Shown here: one piece after another, positions 7,830-14,311 of the stretch | How the letters are laid out: the number at the start of each line of letters is the position of its first letter | How positions within the stretch are numbered: the stretch's first letter is position 1 | From: a virus | IMG/VR virus record: IMGVR_UViG_3300027797_000122 | Location: 1 to 26,011 of that record | Direction: 5' to 3' (one strand) | DNA: 26,011 bases | Translations under genes and position numbers: made by a program | The notes under the pieces: generated by a model | Database searches by the model: none | What the model saw: the letters and a program-made list of their open reading frames with translations, nothing else | Told to the model about the DNA's origin: nothing

Positions 7830-8308
7830 GAAGAATAAGGCTTTTCGAGGAGTTCAACTACAACGAAGCAGGCGCAGCCGTGGTCTATCACGGAACTCAG
7901 GACGAACACGAGTTCAACAACAGAGGCAACCTCGCCAACGGAACCTTCTTCTCGACAAGCTCCAACGAGGCAAGTTCTTACGGAAAACATATCTATAGGA
8001 TTGAACTCAAAAAGGATTTGAACATACTAGACACAAACAAAATCGAAGATTGTCAGAAGATAATCGACGAATTTGGACCATTAGAAGATCCGTATTATAA
8101 TTCCGACGAACCAGAATACTTTGTGAACACAGCGGAACAACTCTGGCACCATAGTGATAGTTGGTCTCCAATCGAGGCAGACGAACAACTCATGTCCTGG
8201 CTAGATGGTAACTACGACGGAGTGTGGGTATATGAAGGTGGCACTCGCAACCTGTTACTATTCAAACCAGTGGCAGAAAAGATTGACAAAACCTTTAAAG
8301 TGAAATAA
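7826..8308 (+). CDS. Putative ADP-ribosyltransferase (ART fold, H-Y type)
   Basis: This 160-residue protein has the layout of small ART domains seen in phage polyvalent proteins. YHGT at 21-24 supplies the first-motif His (H22). GTFFSTSSNEASSYG at 39-53 supplies the second-motif aromatic (Y52). A C-terminal NYDGVWVY...RNLLLFKP at 129-148 matches the last strand pair. The third catalytic position is usually Glu; here it would be N142 or the nearby E137, so activity is uncertain. Only ~18 residues precede the fold, MRRIRLFEEFNYNEAG, which resembles a T4-type capsid-targeting peptide ending in an E-A junction. T4 Alt is a known head-packaged, injected ART, and the analogy is inference. The start overlaps the upstream stop by 4 bases. 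The second half uses more A/T-ending codons. Confidence 0.6.
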   Translation: MRRIRLFEEFNYNEAGAAVVYHGTQDEHEFNNRGNLANGTFFSTSSNEASSYGKHIYRIELKKDLNILDTNKIEDCQKIIDEFGPLEDPYYNSDEPEYFVNTAEQLWHHSDSWSPIEADEQLMSWLDGNYDGVWVYEGGTRNLLLFKPVAEKIDKTFKVK

Positions 8309-8310
8309 TA

Positions 8311-8317
8311 ATATATA
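8311..8317 (+). promoter_or_regulatory. ATATATA element 4 bases before an ATG
   Basis: ATATATA, then CGAG, then the ATG at 8322. Spacing and sequence match the elements at 6337-6344 and 16768-16774. It lies 2 bases after the stop of the ADP-ribosyltransferase-like gene. Confidence 0.4.
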
Positions 8318-8321
8318 CGAG

Positions 8322-9020
8322 ATGAAACTTCATAAATTCTACGAATTCATAAAAGAGGCTGCAGAGTGGGACCAATCCGCAATAGACGAGATGCTTCTAC
8401 CAATCAAAGACCTCGGTTTTGAAGTACAGATATCAGAACCAAATCCTGTAACGGATGCGTCGTCACATCTCTACAAAAAGATGGTTCGTGAAATAACAAT
8501 ATGGATCAAAAACCAGTACGAGGATAAACTAAATTCCGACGTAAATACTTTCATATTCAAAGATGGTGGACAATGGGATAGAATCTACACAAACGACACA
8601 AAAGTTTTTGATTTGATGATTGAGTTCGGAAACCTCGGTCACAGACTTAGTGAGGACGGTACAGCGATAAATATATTATGGCAGGACTCCACAATGAAAC
8701 TAAAACTATTGCATGTGGTAGACGACACAACGTCCACAGACAAAGAGATTGAACTGAAAAACACATTCGCTGCACTCAGGAACAAATTCATGAGAACAAG
8801 TACGGACTTTTCGAGAGGTATGCTATGGGAACCTCGTACCGTAGAGGGGGTTACAGATAGTTTCTCTATAAGATGTAGTGGTACTTTAGGCGCTTTCACA
8901 AATAGAAAATGGTCCGCTTTCGTCAAAGGTATCGACCTATCGAATTTCAAAGTAACGTTCGAGAAGGACGAGGAAGACAAAGATGTGGTAACAGTGCATA
9001 TATCATTACAGAAAGACTAA
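8322..9020 (+). CDS. Unknown protein with strong T4-type capsid-targeting N-terminus
   Basis: This 232-residue protein is not recognised beyond its first residues. MKLHKFYEFIKEAAEWD matches the T4 internal-protein targeting sequence (MKTYQEFIAEA) closely. FIKE followed by A fits the gp21 cleavage rule, hydrophobic-x-Glu then small residue, so cleavage after E12 is predicted. The rest is alpha/beta with no visible catalytic motif; a Trp/Ile-rich segment (REITIWIKNQYEDKL) lies near residues 57-70. Packaging into the prohead core and injection are inferred from the N-terminus and from a gp21-like protease being encoded in the same window. Confidence 0.65.
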   Translation: MKLHKFYEFIKEAAEWDQSAIDEMLLPIKDLGFEVQISEPNPVTDASSHLYKKMVREITIWIKNQYEDKLNSDVNTFIFKDGGQWDRIYTNDTKVFDLMIEFGNLGHRLSEDGTAINILWQDSTMKLKLLHVVDDTTSTDKEIELKNTFAALRNKFMRTSTDFSRGMLWEPRTVEGVTDSFSIRCSGTLGAFTNRKWSAFVKGIDLSNFKVTFEKDEEDKDVVTVHISLQKD

Positions 9021-9036
9021 TAAAATAAATAAAGAT

Positions 9037-9285
9037 ATGAACGAGGAAAAAGGAATGAAAAAGTTCAGTAAGATTGTAGAATCTTTACAACAACCGGGTC
9101 TCGAACCAATCACATTCGAAAGATGCCGAGTCGAAATAGAGAGACTTCTAGGTGAGGACGGACACGACACCGGAGAGACAGCGGCTGACATAGACGCTAT
9201 GGCAGAGCAAATAATGAAAGAATTCAACTTCACATTCACGTTACTCGAGAGAAGAATATTCGGATGGAAGAAAAACAAAATATAA
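9037..9285 (+). CDS. Small unknown protein
   Basis: This 82-residue protein is unrecognised. The ATG at 9037 is preceded by AATAAAGAT, the same context as the next gene's start (ATAAAGATATGAAC), which favours it. An in-frame ATG at 9055 would give MKKFSKIVESLQQ, reminiscent of a capsid-targeting peptide, so the true start is open. The body is acidic and helical (RCRVEIERLLGEDGHDTGE). It lies 16 bases after one gene and 4 before the next. Confidence 0.55.
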   Translation: MNEEKGMKKFSKIVESLQQPGLEPITFERCRVEIERLLGEDGHDTGETAADIDAMAEQIMKEFNFTFTLLERRIFGWKKNKI

Positions 9286-9289
9286 AGAT

Positions 9290-9784
9290 ATGAACAGGGA
9301 TAGCCAACCAGTATTCAACGCGAACAGAAAAGTCGCCAACTACAAAGACTTCAGTGCCGATGTTGAGAAGGAAAAACTCGGAAAGGTGAGAAGAAGCTTT
9401 CAGCCTAACTCTGACAGACAGAATTTTCCATCCAACGATAGAAACGAGTTCGATCCTATCACGAGAAAGGTGACACAGGTCACGCTTCCAGAGGTCGAGG
9501 ACAAAATCGACGCGATTGAGCAAGACGAGGAAAAGAACGAAAACAAATCATTCGAATCCAATTTAGATATACCGTTGAAATTAAGATTAGCGTATCAAAA
9601 ATGGATTGAGTCGGAACAACCAGATTATTTTGGTGGTGATAGAGATCAAGAATTGAGAATGAAGGCATTTATGAAAGAACTTGGTGGGTATAGTTCCGCC
9701 GAGACAAGAAGTAAATTTATTAAAGCATTGGATTCACAATATGGTGAAATCCCTAAAAGATTTAGATCACATTTTTTGAGATAA
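9290..9784 (+). CDS. Unknown protein, last gene of the plus-strand run
   Basis: This 164-residue protein is unrecognised. The first ~90 residues are polar and probably disordered (many N, D, Q, K, R), followed by an acidic stretch (EDKIDAIEQDEEKNENK). The last ~70 look like a compact helical domain (LDIPLKLRLAYQKWIESEQPDYFGG and following). Codon choice changes at about base 9540: the tail half is far richer in A/T-ending codons, which may mark a domain acquired separately. The gene is followed within 5 bases by a strong bidirectional terminator. Confidence 0.6.
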   Translation: MNRDSQPVFNANRKVANYKDFSADVEKEKLGKVRRSFQPNSDRQNFPSNDRNEFDPITRKVTQVTLPEVEDKIDAIEQDEEKNENKSFESNLDIPLKLRLAYQKWIESEQPDYFGGDRDQELRMKAFMKELGGYSSAETRSKFIKALDSQYGEIPKRFRSHFLR

Positions 9785-9788
9785 TATA

Positions 9789-9814
9789 AAAAGAGAGACT
9801 TAGGTCTCTCTTTT
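9789..9814. terminator. Bidirectional intrinsic terminator between convergent genes
   Basis: A perfect 11-bp stem, AAAAGAGAGAC / GTCTCTCTTTT, encloses the loop TTAG. It has a T run on the plus strand and A's that give a T run on the minus strand. It lies between convergent genes ending at 9784 and 9817, so it probably serves both. Confidence 0.85.
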
Positions 9815-9816
9815 CG

Positions 9817-10554
9817 TTATGCGAAAATCCTCTGTCTTGCACGTTTGTAGTTCTCTAACTCATTTTCCAAACTCTCTCGCTCACTACCCTTCTGCATCCT
9901 GTTGATTTGCTCCTGACGAAGCTTTATCTTCTCGTCCAACTTTCTCAGCTTGTCAGCCTTCTTCGGATCCAAATCCGAATATTCATCCTTCTTTGTCTCA
10001 GTGTAAGATGATTGCGTGTAGTCACTATATGCTCGTTGGTTACTATTGTAGTCCTCACGATACTCATGCCTACCGATGGTCTGGTAAATATCATTACAGA
10101 CATACCTTATGTCCTTAATCTTATTCAACAACTCAACCGCAACATCTTTGGTCTTCTTTACATCAATCTCCGAAATCTTCTTATTGGATCGGTCCAACAA
10201 AACTATACGACACCTGTCGTCACCAACGTAGTAACGCAATTTGTATCCGTTCTCGAATGAGTACGAGTACTCGTCACAGAATCCATATTCACTGTCGTAA
10301 AAATAAGACTTCTTTCTGGCCTTCATACACCAGTAGAAAGAATCCATCTTCATTTTTTTGTTGATTGACACATTCTTTGTAGAAATCCAGTCACGCTCGA
10401 CCAAATCAAGTATCTTGACTATCCTATAAGTCTTATTCTTCCTTTTTGAAAACAAAGTACCATCTGTCCATCTGTCCATTACACCACTTCTACTTATCAG
10501 TCTATAAAGGAATAACATAAACACCGTAAGTAATAAGAACATCGCGAAAACCAT
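9817..10554 (-). CDS. Membrane-anchored protein with C-terminal coiled coil, unknown function
   Basis: This 245-residue protein begins MVFAMFLLLTVFMLFLYRLISR, one strong N-terminal membrane helix with a basic flank and no clear cleavage site, so a signal anchor is likely. Residues ~25-150 are Lys/Tyr-rich and could form a beta domain (YRIVKILDLVERDW, YKLRYYVGDDRCRIVLLD). A Ser/Tyr-rich linker leads to a charged coiled coil at ~200-243 (KADKLRKLDEKIKLRQEQINRM). No family is recognised. It may act at the host envelope. A TATATTTG box lies 14 bases upstream of the start. Confidence 0.65.
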   Translation of the reverse strand: MVFAMFLLLTVFMLFLYRLISRSGVMDRWTDGTLFSKRKNKTYRIVKILDLVERDWISTKNVSINKKMKMDSFYWCMKARKKSYFYDSEYGFCDEYSYSFENGYKLRYYVGDDRCRIVLLDRSNKKISEIDVKKTKDVAVELLNKIKDIRYVCNDIYQTIGRHEYREDYNSNQRAYSDYTQSSYTETKKDEYSDLDPKKADKLRKLDEKIKLRQEQINRMQKGSERESLENELENYKRARQRIFA

Positions 10555-10568
10555 AGAAAATTTTTATA

Positions 10569-10576
10569 CAAATATA
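10569..10576 (-). promoter_or_regulatory. TAnnTTTG-type -7 box
   Basis: On the minus strand this reads TATATTTG, 14 bases before the ATG at 10554. It matches the Bacteroidota -7 consensus TAnnTTTG. No clear -33 TTG is visible because the region overlaps the upstream terminator hairpin. Confidence 0.45.
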
Positions 10577-10602
10577 AAAAGAAAAGCCGCGATAACCGCG
10601 GC
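10571..10602 (-). terminator. Intrinsic terminator after the small gene at 10606-10890
   Basis: Stem GCCGCG (10586-10591) / CGCGGC (10597-10602) with a 5-base loop. On the minus strand it is followed by CTTTTCTTTTT. It lies 3 bases beyond the stop of the upstream minus-strand gene and probably ends the NADAR-Dam transcript. Confidence 0.8.
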
Positions 10603-10605
10603 CTC

Positions 10606-10890
10606 TCATAAAATCTTGTCGATACCCATGTTCCGACGGACTCGTTTGGTTATGTCTCCTATAAACTCCCAAGAAACGTGATCAGGAAGTCTACTCGAAT
10701 TTTCGTACCAGTCGTCGAATATGTCCAGACACTCCTCAACCATCTTTGTATACGGAACTCCTATGTCCTCGTAGTTGCAAGTGAGAACCTTCTCATCACT
10801 TCTCATATCGTAGATTGCAAACCAGTCCAACCATTGTAGCTGTACCTCGAAACCCATCTTGTGCAACTCGTCAAACCGTTCCTCGAACAT
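10606..10890 (-). CDS. Small unknown protein downstream of Dam
   Basis: This 94-residue protein is unrecognised. It is acidic and aromatic-rich (LQWLDWFAIYD, CLDIFDDWYENSS), with a basic C-terminus (KRVRRNMGIDKIL). It starts 3 bases after the methylase stop and is followed by a GC-rich terminator, so it is the last gene of the methylase transcript. A regulatory or partner role for the methylase is possible but unsupported. Confidence 0.6.
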   Translation of the reverse strand: MFEERFDELHKMGFEVQLQWLDWFAIYDMRSDEKVLTCNYEDIGVPYTKMVEECLDIFDDWYENSSRLPDHVSWEFIGDITKRVRRNMGIDKIL

Positions 10891-10893
10891 AGA

Positions 10894-11826
10894 CTAAACT
10901 CTTTTTCCAGTTTCAGGATCGTAGTTCATAATAAGAAGCTCGATACCCTTCTCTTTCTCCACACCCTCTGTTTTGATAACAGCAGAAGGTCTGTGAAACT
11001 CCTTCGATGTCCAGATATACTTATCCTTCGGAAGAATCTCCTCAAGTAACGGGAAGTAGTAGTATGACAAAGACCACCTAGACTTAGTAGTCTTCAACAA
11101 CTCGAGCAACCTTCTGTGCGAAGCAACACCAAACGTGTTCTCGTCGTCACATCCGTACCAAAACAAACGTCTACCATCATCATCGTTCTTAACGTCGTTG
11201 AATCGAGCGTAAGGTGGGTCCAAGTAGATGTAAGTGTCCTCGGAGTCGTACTTACGAATGACCTCCTCGAAGTCCAGGTTGTGGAAGTTTGTGATGTTCT
11301 TCAGACGCTCGGTGTATTTGTTCTTCTCAAGCTTGTTAATCAAGATACTAAGGTTCAGCTTATCCTTCTTCTTCTTGTAACCGGTGAATCCACCACCACG
11401 AGGGTACACACTCGAGAATGAAGAAGTGATCAAGAACGCATACATCGCAGCTTTGTCGAAGTCACCAATCTCGAAGTCCATATCGTCCAGGAAGTCGTTT
11501 TGTACGTATTCCCTATAGATTGCCTTATAGAAGTCCCATTTGTCATCCACAGACGTTTTGGTGCAGTGTAGTTTACCACCTGGTGCAAGTAACGCCTTCA
11601 AAACTGGAAGAAAATTCTCAGGATCCGCACAACACTTCATCAGGTTCGCCTGGTGTCTGTTGCGGTCGTTGAAAACAACTGTGTTGAACTCCATTTTGGA
11701 GTCAAGGTAGATTGCGAACGATCCTGAGAACGGCTCTAGGTAAGTTGTACACTCCTCGAACGGAATGTTCGGGGTGATGAAAGATTGAAAAGCGGCCTTT
11801 CCGCCAAAATAAGAAACTATCGACAT
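10894..11826 (-). CDS. dam: DNA adenine N6-methyltransferase (Dam/D12 class)
   Basis: This 310-residue protein shows the D12-class signatures: YFGGK at residues 6-10, the SAM-binding YLEPFSGSFAIY at 29-40 and the catalytic DPPY at 203-206 (YLDPPYARF). Length is close to the usual 260-310 for Dam-type enzymes. It should transfer a methyl group from SAM to adenine N6; the recognition site cannot be read from sequence. No partner restriction enzyme is visible, so protection of phage DNA from host restriction is the likely job (inference). It has its own 54-base leader with a TATATA box and lies downstream of the NADAR gene on the same strand. The SAM motif is FSGSF rather than the common F-x-G-x-G. 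Confidence 0.9.
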   Translation of the reverse strand: MSIVSYFGGKAAFQSFITPNIPFEECTTYLEPFSGSFAIYLDSKMEFNTVVFNDRNRHQANLMKCCADPENFLPVLKALLAPGGKLHCTKTSVDDKWDFYKAIYREYVQNDFLDDMDFEIGDFDKAAMYAFLITSSFSSVYPRGGGFTGYKKKKDKLNLSILINKLEKNKYTERLKNITNFHNLDFEEVIRKYDSEDTYIYLDPPYARFNDVKNDDDGRRLFWYGCDDENTFGVASHRRLLELLKTTKSRWSLSYYYFPLLEEILPKDKYIWTSKEFHRPSAVIKTEGVEKEKGIELLIMNYDPETGKRV

Positions 11827-11856
11827 TTTATTTGATTTTATTAGTTTTATGTCTAT

Positions 11857-11862
11857 TATATA
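11857..11862 (-). promoter_or_regulatory. TATATA element upstream of the methylase gene
   Basis: On the minus strand the sequence reads ACGTATATAATAGAC, with 30 bases between TATATA and the ATG at 11826. Spacing is like that before the protease (29) and capsid (35) genes, consistent with a late-promoter box and a short leader. Confidence 0.4.
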
Positions 11863-11880
11863 CGTGTTCCGACGCGAAGT

Positions 11881-12369
11881 TTACCTTATTCCAAGTATCG
11901 CTTCCAAACCTGTCCTCTGTATACCACGTAACTCGTCTCTAACTTTCATAAGTATCTTTCCGAGGTGGTTCTGACCCTTTCCTTCACAAACTCCCCAGAA
12001 GGTGTCGTTCCAGCTATTTCCCTCTACGATTTCTTCTTCTCCAGTATCAAGTAACATCTCTGCGAGTTTTTCATCTTTGAATTTCTCACGGACTGCCCAG
12101 TTCATAAACTCGAGTTTTTTGTCGTCCCAGTCTTTCCTGACGGAAATCTTCCTACCCAACTTCTTCACCGTTCCTGGATGTGCTATTTTAGCAACCATCT
12201 CACGGAAGTCGATAGGCGTGTACTGACTTCCATTCATAAACTGAGGTCCATTACACTTCATCGCAACGTAGTAGTGCTCTACAGATGGGTACACTATACC
12301 CTGATGTACTATTTCACACGTGTAGAAGTTTGACAGGAAACCGTACCTGCCGTCGAATTTTTGTATCAT
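11881..12369 (-). CDS. NADAR family protein (YbiA-like)
   Basis: This 162-residue protein has the NADAR core: GRYGFLSNFY at residues 7-16, YPSVEHYYVAMK at 27-38, a DW..KL..M segment near 80-89, IVEGNSWNDTFWG at 114-126 and NHLGK at 134-138. Family members include E. coli YbiA, linked to N-glycoside hydrolysis of a riboflavin-pathway intermediate, and DarT-associated proteins that remove ADP-ribose from guanine in DNA. Which reaction applies here is not decidable from sequence. In a phage, reversal of DNA ADP-ribosylation by host defence or NAD-derivative metabolism are both plausible. It starts 4 bases after the preceding small gene and is followed by the Dam gene. Confidence 0.85.
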   Translation of the reverse strand: MIQKFDGRYGFLSNFYTCEIVHQGIVYPSVEHYYVAMKCNGPQFMNGSQYTPIDFREMVAKIAHPGTVKKLGRKISVRKDWDDKKLEFMNWAVREKFKDEKLAEMLLDTGEEEIVEGNSWNDTFWGVCEGKGQNHLGKILMKVRDELRGIQRTGLEAILGIR

Positions 12370-12373
12370 ATGT

Positions 12374-12661
12374 TTACCAGTAGCTCCAGGCCGCGTCCTT
12401 GTAGTTGTCGTAGAACTCGGCGTCTATTCCTTTTAGTATCTTGATTAGTATTTGTTTGTTGTGTGCACGTCTGCCACGGTTGAGCATCTTACGGTAATGT
12501 TTAGGTGCGGAGTTGTAGTAGACGTTCCACTCGTAGAAGTTCCGGTCTAGGTATTTGTCGATCCAAGCCTCACGGGATTCAGACATTTCGCGGCCGAGGT
12601 ACTCCATACGGAGTGCCCTGAACAGCTTCTCTCTTTTCCAGTATTTGTTACCGTGCTTCAT
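12374..12661 (-). CDS. Small basic protein upstream of NADAR
   Basis: This 95-residue protein is unrecognised. It is strongly basic and aromatic (MKHGNKYWKREKLFRALRMEYLGREM; APKHYRKMLNRGRRAHNKQ), which suggests nucleic-acid binding without naming a fold. It ends 4 bases before the NADAR start, so the two are probably cotranscribed. A TATCTTCG box, a near-match to TAnnTTTG, lies 5 bases upstream of its ATG. Confidence 0.6.
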   Translation of the reverse strand: MKHGNKYWKREKLFRALRMEYLGREMSESREAWIDKYLDRNFYEWNVYYNSAPKHYRKMLNRGRRAHNKQILIKILKGIDAEFYDNYKDAAWSYW

Positions 12662-12679
12662 AATGGCGAAGATACGAAA

Positions 12680-12709
12680 TTAAATAAGAAAGCCCTCTTA
12701 TGAGGGCTT
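12680..12709 (-). terminator. Terminator at the 3' end of the tmRNA-like gene
   Basis: Stem AAGCCCTC (12690-12697) / GAGGGCTT (12702-12709), loop TTAT. On the minus strand it is followed by TCTTATTTAATTT. It starts 4 bases beyond the tmRNA 3' end and precedes the next minus-strand gene, so it should end the tmRNA transcript. Confidence 0.75.
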
Positions 12710-12713
12710 CTTT

Positions 12714-13085
12714 TAGTGGAGATGATCGGGCACTGACCCCGATGTACTAATCGGCTACCAATAGGTGCTCGTTCACAGGCTTAGAGAGTTTTTCGAAGCT
12801 CACAAAATAGTTAGTTGAACTGACCTATCACTCTAACAATCTGGTTCCGCATTTGTGGACTGCACGGGACAGCTTGGAGAATTTTTGTTCGTCGGTATAT
12901 TTCTACGCCAACTCGAGTTCTTTCGAACCGATCTTTGTGAGGGCCGCTACTAAATCTTCACGGGTTCCTACTTCATTTGTTTTGCCATTTACGACAGTTT
13001 ACCGTCTAATTTGTTAATCGGACATTCGACAACCCGATACCTGCACAACTACCTGTATTCCGCTAGGCGAATCCATGACATCCCC
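12714..13085 (-). ncRNA. ssrA: tmRNA-like RNA (transfer-messenger RNA)
   Basis: This ~370-base gene sits in an otherwise protein-free interval between two terminators. Its 5' end GGGGATG (13085-13079) pairs with CATCTCC (12724-12718) to form a 7-bp acceptor with one G-U, followed by discriminator A and CTA in place of an encoded CCA. GGATTCG at 13074-13068 matches the conserved D-domain of tmRNAs (TCTGGATTCGAC). A long-range P2-like helix is visible: GCAGG (13044-13040) with CCTGT (12779-12775), GTT with AAC, AGGT (13054-13051) with ACCT (12766-12763). A T-arm stem ATCGGG/CCCGAT encloses GTCAGTG, which departs from the usual TTCRANN loop. A resume frame follows (separate entry). tmRNA with SmpB frees stalled ribosomes and tags the nascent protein. 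No smpB is in the window, so the host's may be used. Confidence 0.8.
12903..12986 (-). other. Proteolysis-tag reading frame of the tmRNA
   Basis: From GGC at 12986-12984 (context GTAAATGGC) the frame runs 27 sense codons to TAG. The peptide begins GKTNEVGTREDL and ends GSKELELA. The ATGGC...AAAACAA context resembles Bacteroidota tmRNAs, whose tag is GENNYALAA. At 27 residues it is long, and it ends ELA rather than LAA. An alternative frame from GCA one base later gives only 5 codons, so it is less likely. Which codon resumes translation is inferred. Confidence 0.55.
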
Positions 13086-13098
13086 GTTGTGTGTTTGT

Positions 13099-13104
13099 TA
13101 TATA
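13099..13104 (-). promoter_or_regulatory. TATATA element before the tmRNA
   Basis: The minus strand reads GATTATAATATATAAC, with 13 bases between TATATA and the predicted mature 5' end at 13085. It follows the upstream terminator directly, so the tmRNA may have its own promoter. Overlapping TATAAT also fits a sigma70-like -10 box. Confidence 0.4.
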
Positions 13105-13121
13105 TTATAATCAAAGAACTG

Positions 13122-13160
13122 AAAAAAGTTGATTCGGGCAGGGCAACCCACCCGAATCAA
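13122..13160 (-). terminator. Terminator after the SPFH gene
   Basis: A 10-bp stem TTGATTCGGG (13129-13138) / CCCGAATCAA (13151-13160) with an inner GGG-CAA-CCC stem. On the minus strand it is followed by CTTTTTT. It begins 5 bases beyond the SPFH stop. Confidence 0.85.
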
Positions 13161-13164
13161 TGTG

Positions 13165-14109
13165 TTATTTTACGTTTACCAACGTGTTACTGCCGTTACC
13201 AAGAACCGTGCTTGAGTTACGACCATCCCATTTCTCGACTTTCTTGTACTCTACGTACAATGGTGTAAGTTTTTGTTGTGTAAGCTCCATCGCCTTAGCC
13301 TTAGCAGATGCGTTGATTACCGTTTCCGCAGAGTCTGCCTTTGCTACAGCAATCTTACGTTGTCCATCTGCTTGTGCCGCTATTGCTTGTTGCTTAGAAG
13401 CCTCGGCTTGTTGGACTGATCTAGTTTTTGCAATGATAGCTTCTTGTAAAGGCTCTGGTGGAACGATGTTGGATCTCATTTGAGATACAGCAAACCATTT
13501 TGATAGACGAATGTTACACTCGTTCACGATAGCAGTTTCGAATGCCTGACGGTGTCCAAAGATAGAGTCGACCTCCCAGGTGTTGGCAACGTCGTTCACT
13601 GCACCTACAATCGCATTCTTTAGCCATCCTTGCTCAACATCTTTGATAGGTAAACGAAGGTTCACGAACATATCTCCAACCGCCATAGGTTTCAAAGAGT
13701 AGTTGAATGATGGTTTGATGTCTGCCGGGAATCCACCTTTTGTGATTACCTGTTGCTGGTCGAACTCGATGTGTTGCTGGAACGTCGGGAACTCGTAAAG
13801 GTTCTCTGTCCAGGTATTATAAACAACCCAACCTGTTTTGTACTGGTATTTCGACACACCTCTGTTGTCACCAGTAAGGTTCACTTTAATTCCGACGTGA
13901 CCTGCGTCTACTCTTTCGATTGCGAACGGCTGGATGAACGCGAAGATAATTAGTCCGACTCCTCCTACGATACCGATTGTGACCGACTTCCGACCTTCGG
14001 CCTTCTGTGTAGTGTTGTTGTAACCCGCATCCTGGATCGTCCTGATTCCTGTGATGATTTTGTAGGCTGCGAAGCCTAAGGCCGCTAGGACCAAAATTGT
14101 AGTTATCAT
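13165..14109 (-). CDS. SPFH/band-7 (prohibitin-like) membrane protein
   Basis: This 314-residue protein has two N-terminal hydrophobic segments (residues ~2-20 and ~44-63, TIGIVGGVGLIIFAFIQPF). FAIERVDAGHVGIKV follows, the typical entry strand of band-7/prohibitin domains, and the SPFH domain runs to about residue 215. A helical, Ala/Gln/Lys-rich stretch (AEASKQQAIAAQADGQRKIAVAKAD) is the usual SPFH coiled coil. Bacterial relatives (HflK/HflC, flotillins) form membrane microdomain assemblies and control the FtsH protease. In a phage it could alter the host membrane, superinfection or lysis; this is inference. The stop is followed by a strong terminator, and the start abuts the stop of a small two-helix membrane protein, so the two are coupled. 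Confidence 0.85.
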   Translation of the reverse strand: MITTILVLAALGFAAYKIITGIRTIQDAGYNNTTQKAEGRKSVTIGIVGGVGLIIFAFIQPFAIERVDAGHVGIKVNLTGDNRGVSKYQYKTGWVVYNTWTENLYEFPTFQQHIEFDQQQVITKGGFPADIKPSFNYSLKPMAVGDMFVNLRLPIKDVEQGWLKNAIVGAVNDVANTWEVDSIFGHRQAFETAIVNECNIRLSKWFAVSQMRSNIVPPEPLQEAIIAKTRSVQQAEASKQQAIAAQADGQRKIAVAKADSAETVINASAKAKAMELTQQKLTPLYVEYKKVEKWDGRNSSTVLGNGSNTLVNVK

Positions 14110-14307
14110 TTATTTGTTTTTATTGGTTATACGAGTGTAAATATAGTGAATAAATCCCAAAGTATACAAACTTATGAAAATAATTATTCCTGTCTGTATG
14201 ATTGGATTTGTTGGGCGGCTTATGAAATGATCCAAAAGAAACGATGTCAATGAAATCCAGGTTACGAAACCAACAAAAGGCACGGCGATGTTAAAAAACT
14301 TTCTCAT
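14110..14307 (-). CDS. Small two-helix membrane protein
   Basis: This 65-residue protein has two hydrophobic segments, about residues 5-27 (FNIAVPFVGFVTWISLTSFLL) and 37-57 (IIQTGIIIFISLYTLGFIHYI), with a basic C-terminus (TRITNKNK). It has no recognised family. It ends immediately before the SPFH start, so a membrane partner for the SPFH protein is a reasonable guess. A holin is an alternative because of size and topology, but nothing else supports lysis genes here. Confidence 0.6.
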   Translation of the reverse strand: MRKFFNIAVPFVGFVTWISLTSFLLDHFISRPTNPIIQTGIIIFISLYTLGFIHYIYTRITNKNK

Positions 14308-14311
14308 TTTT

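Noticed and set aside
12721-12765. Possible tRNA on the plus strand from a TCGGG-loop-CCCGA hairpin
   Set aside because: The loop lacks U33 and no cloverleaf could be completed; the same bases fit the T-arm of the minus-strand tmRNA.
13011-13268. Plus-strand 85-codon frame across the tmRNA and terminator
   Set aside because: It runs through the tmRNA, the terminator hairpin and the end of the SPFH gene; no coding signal.
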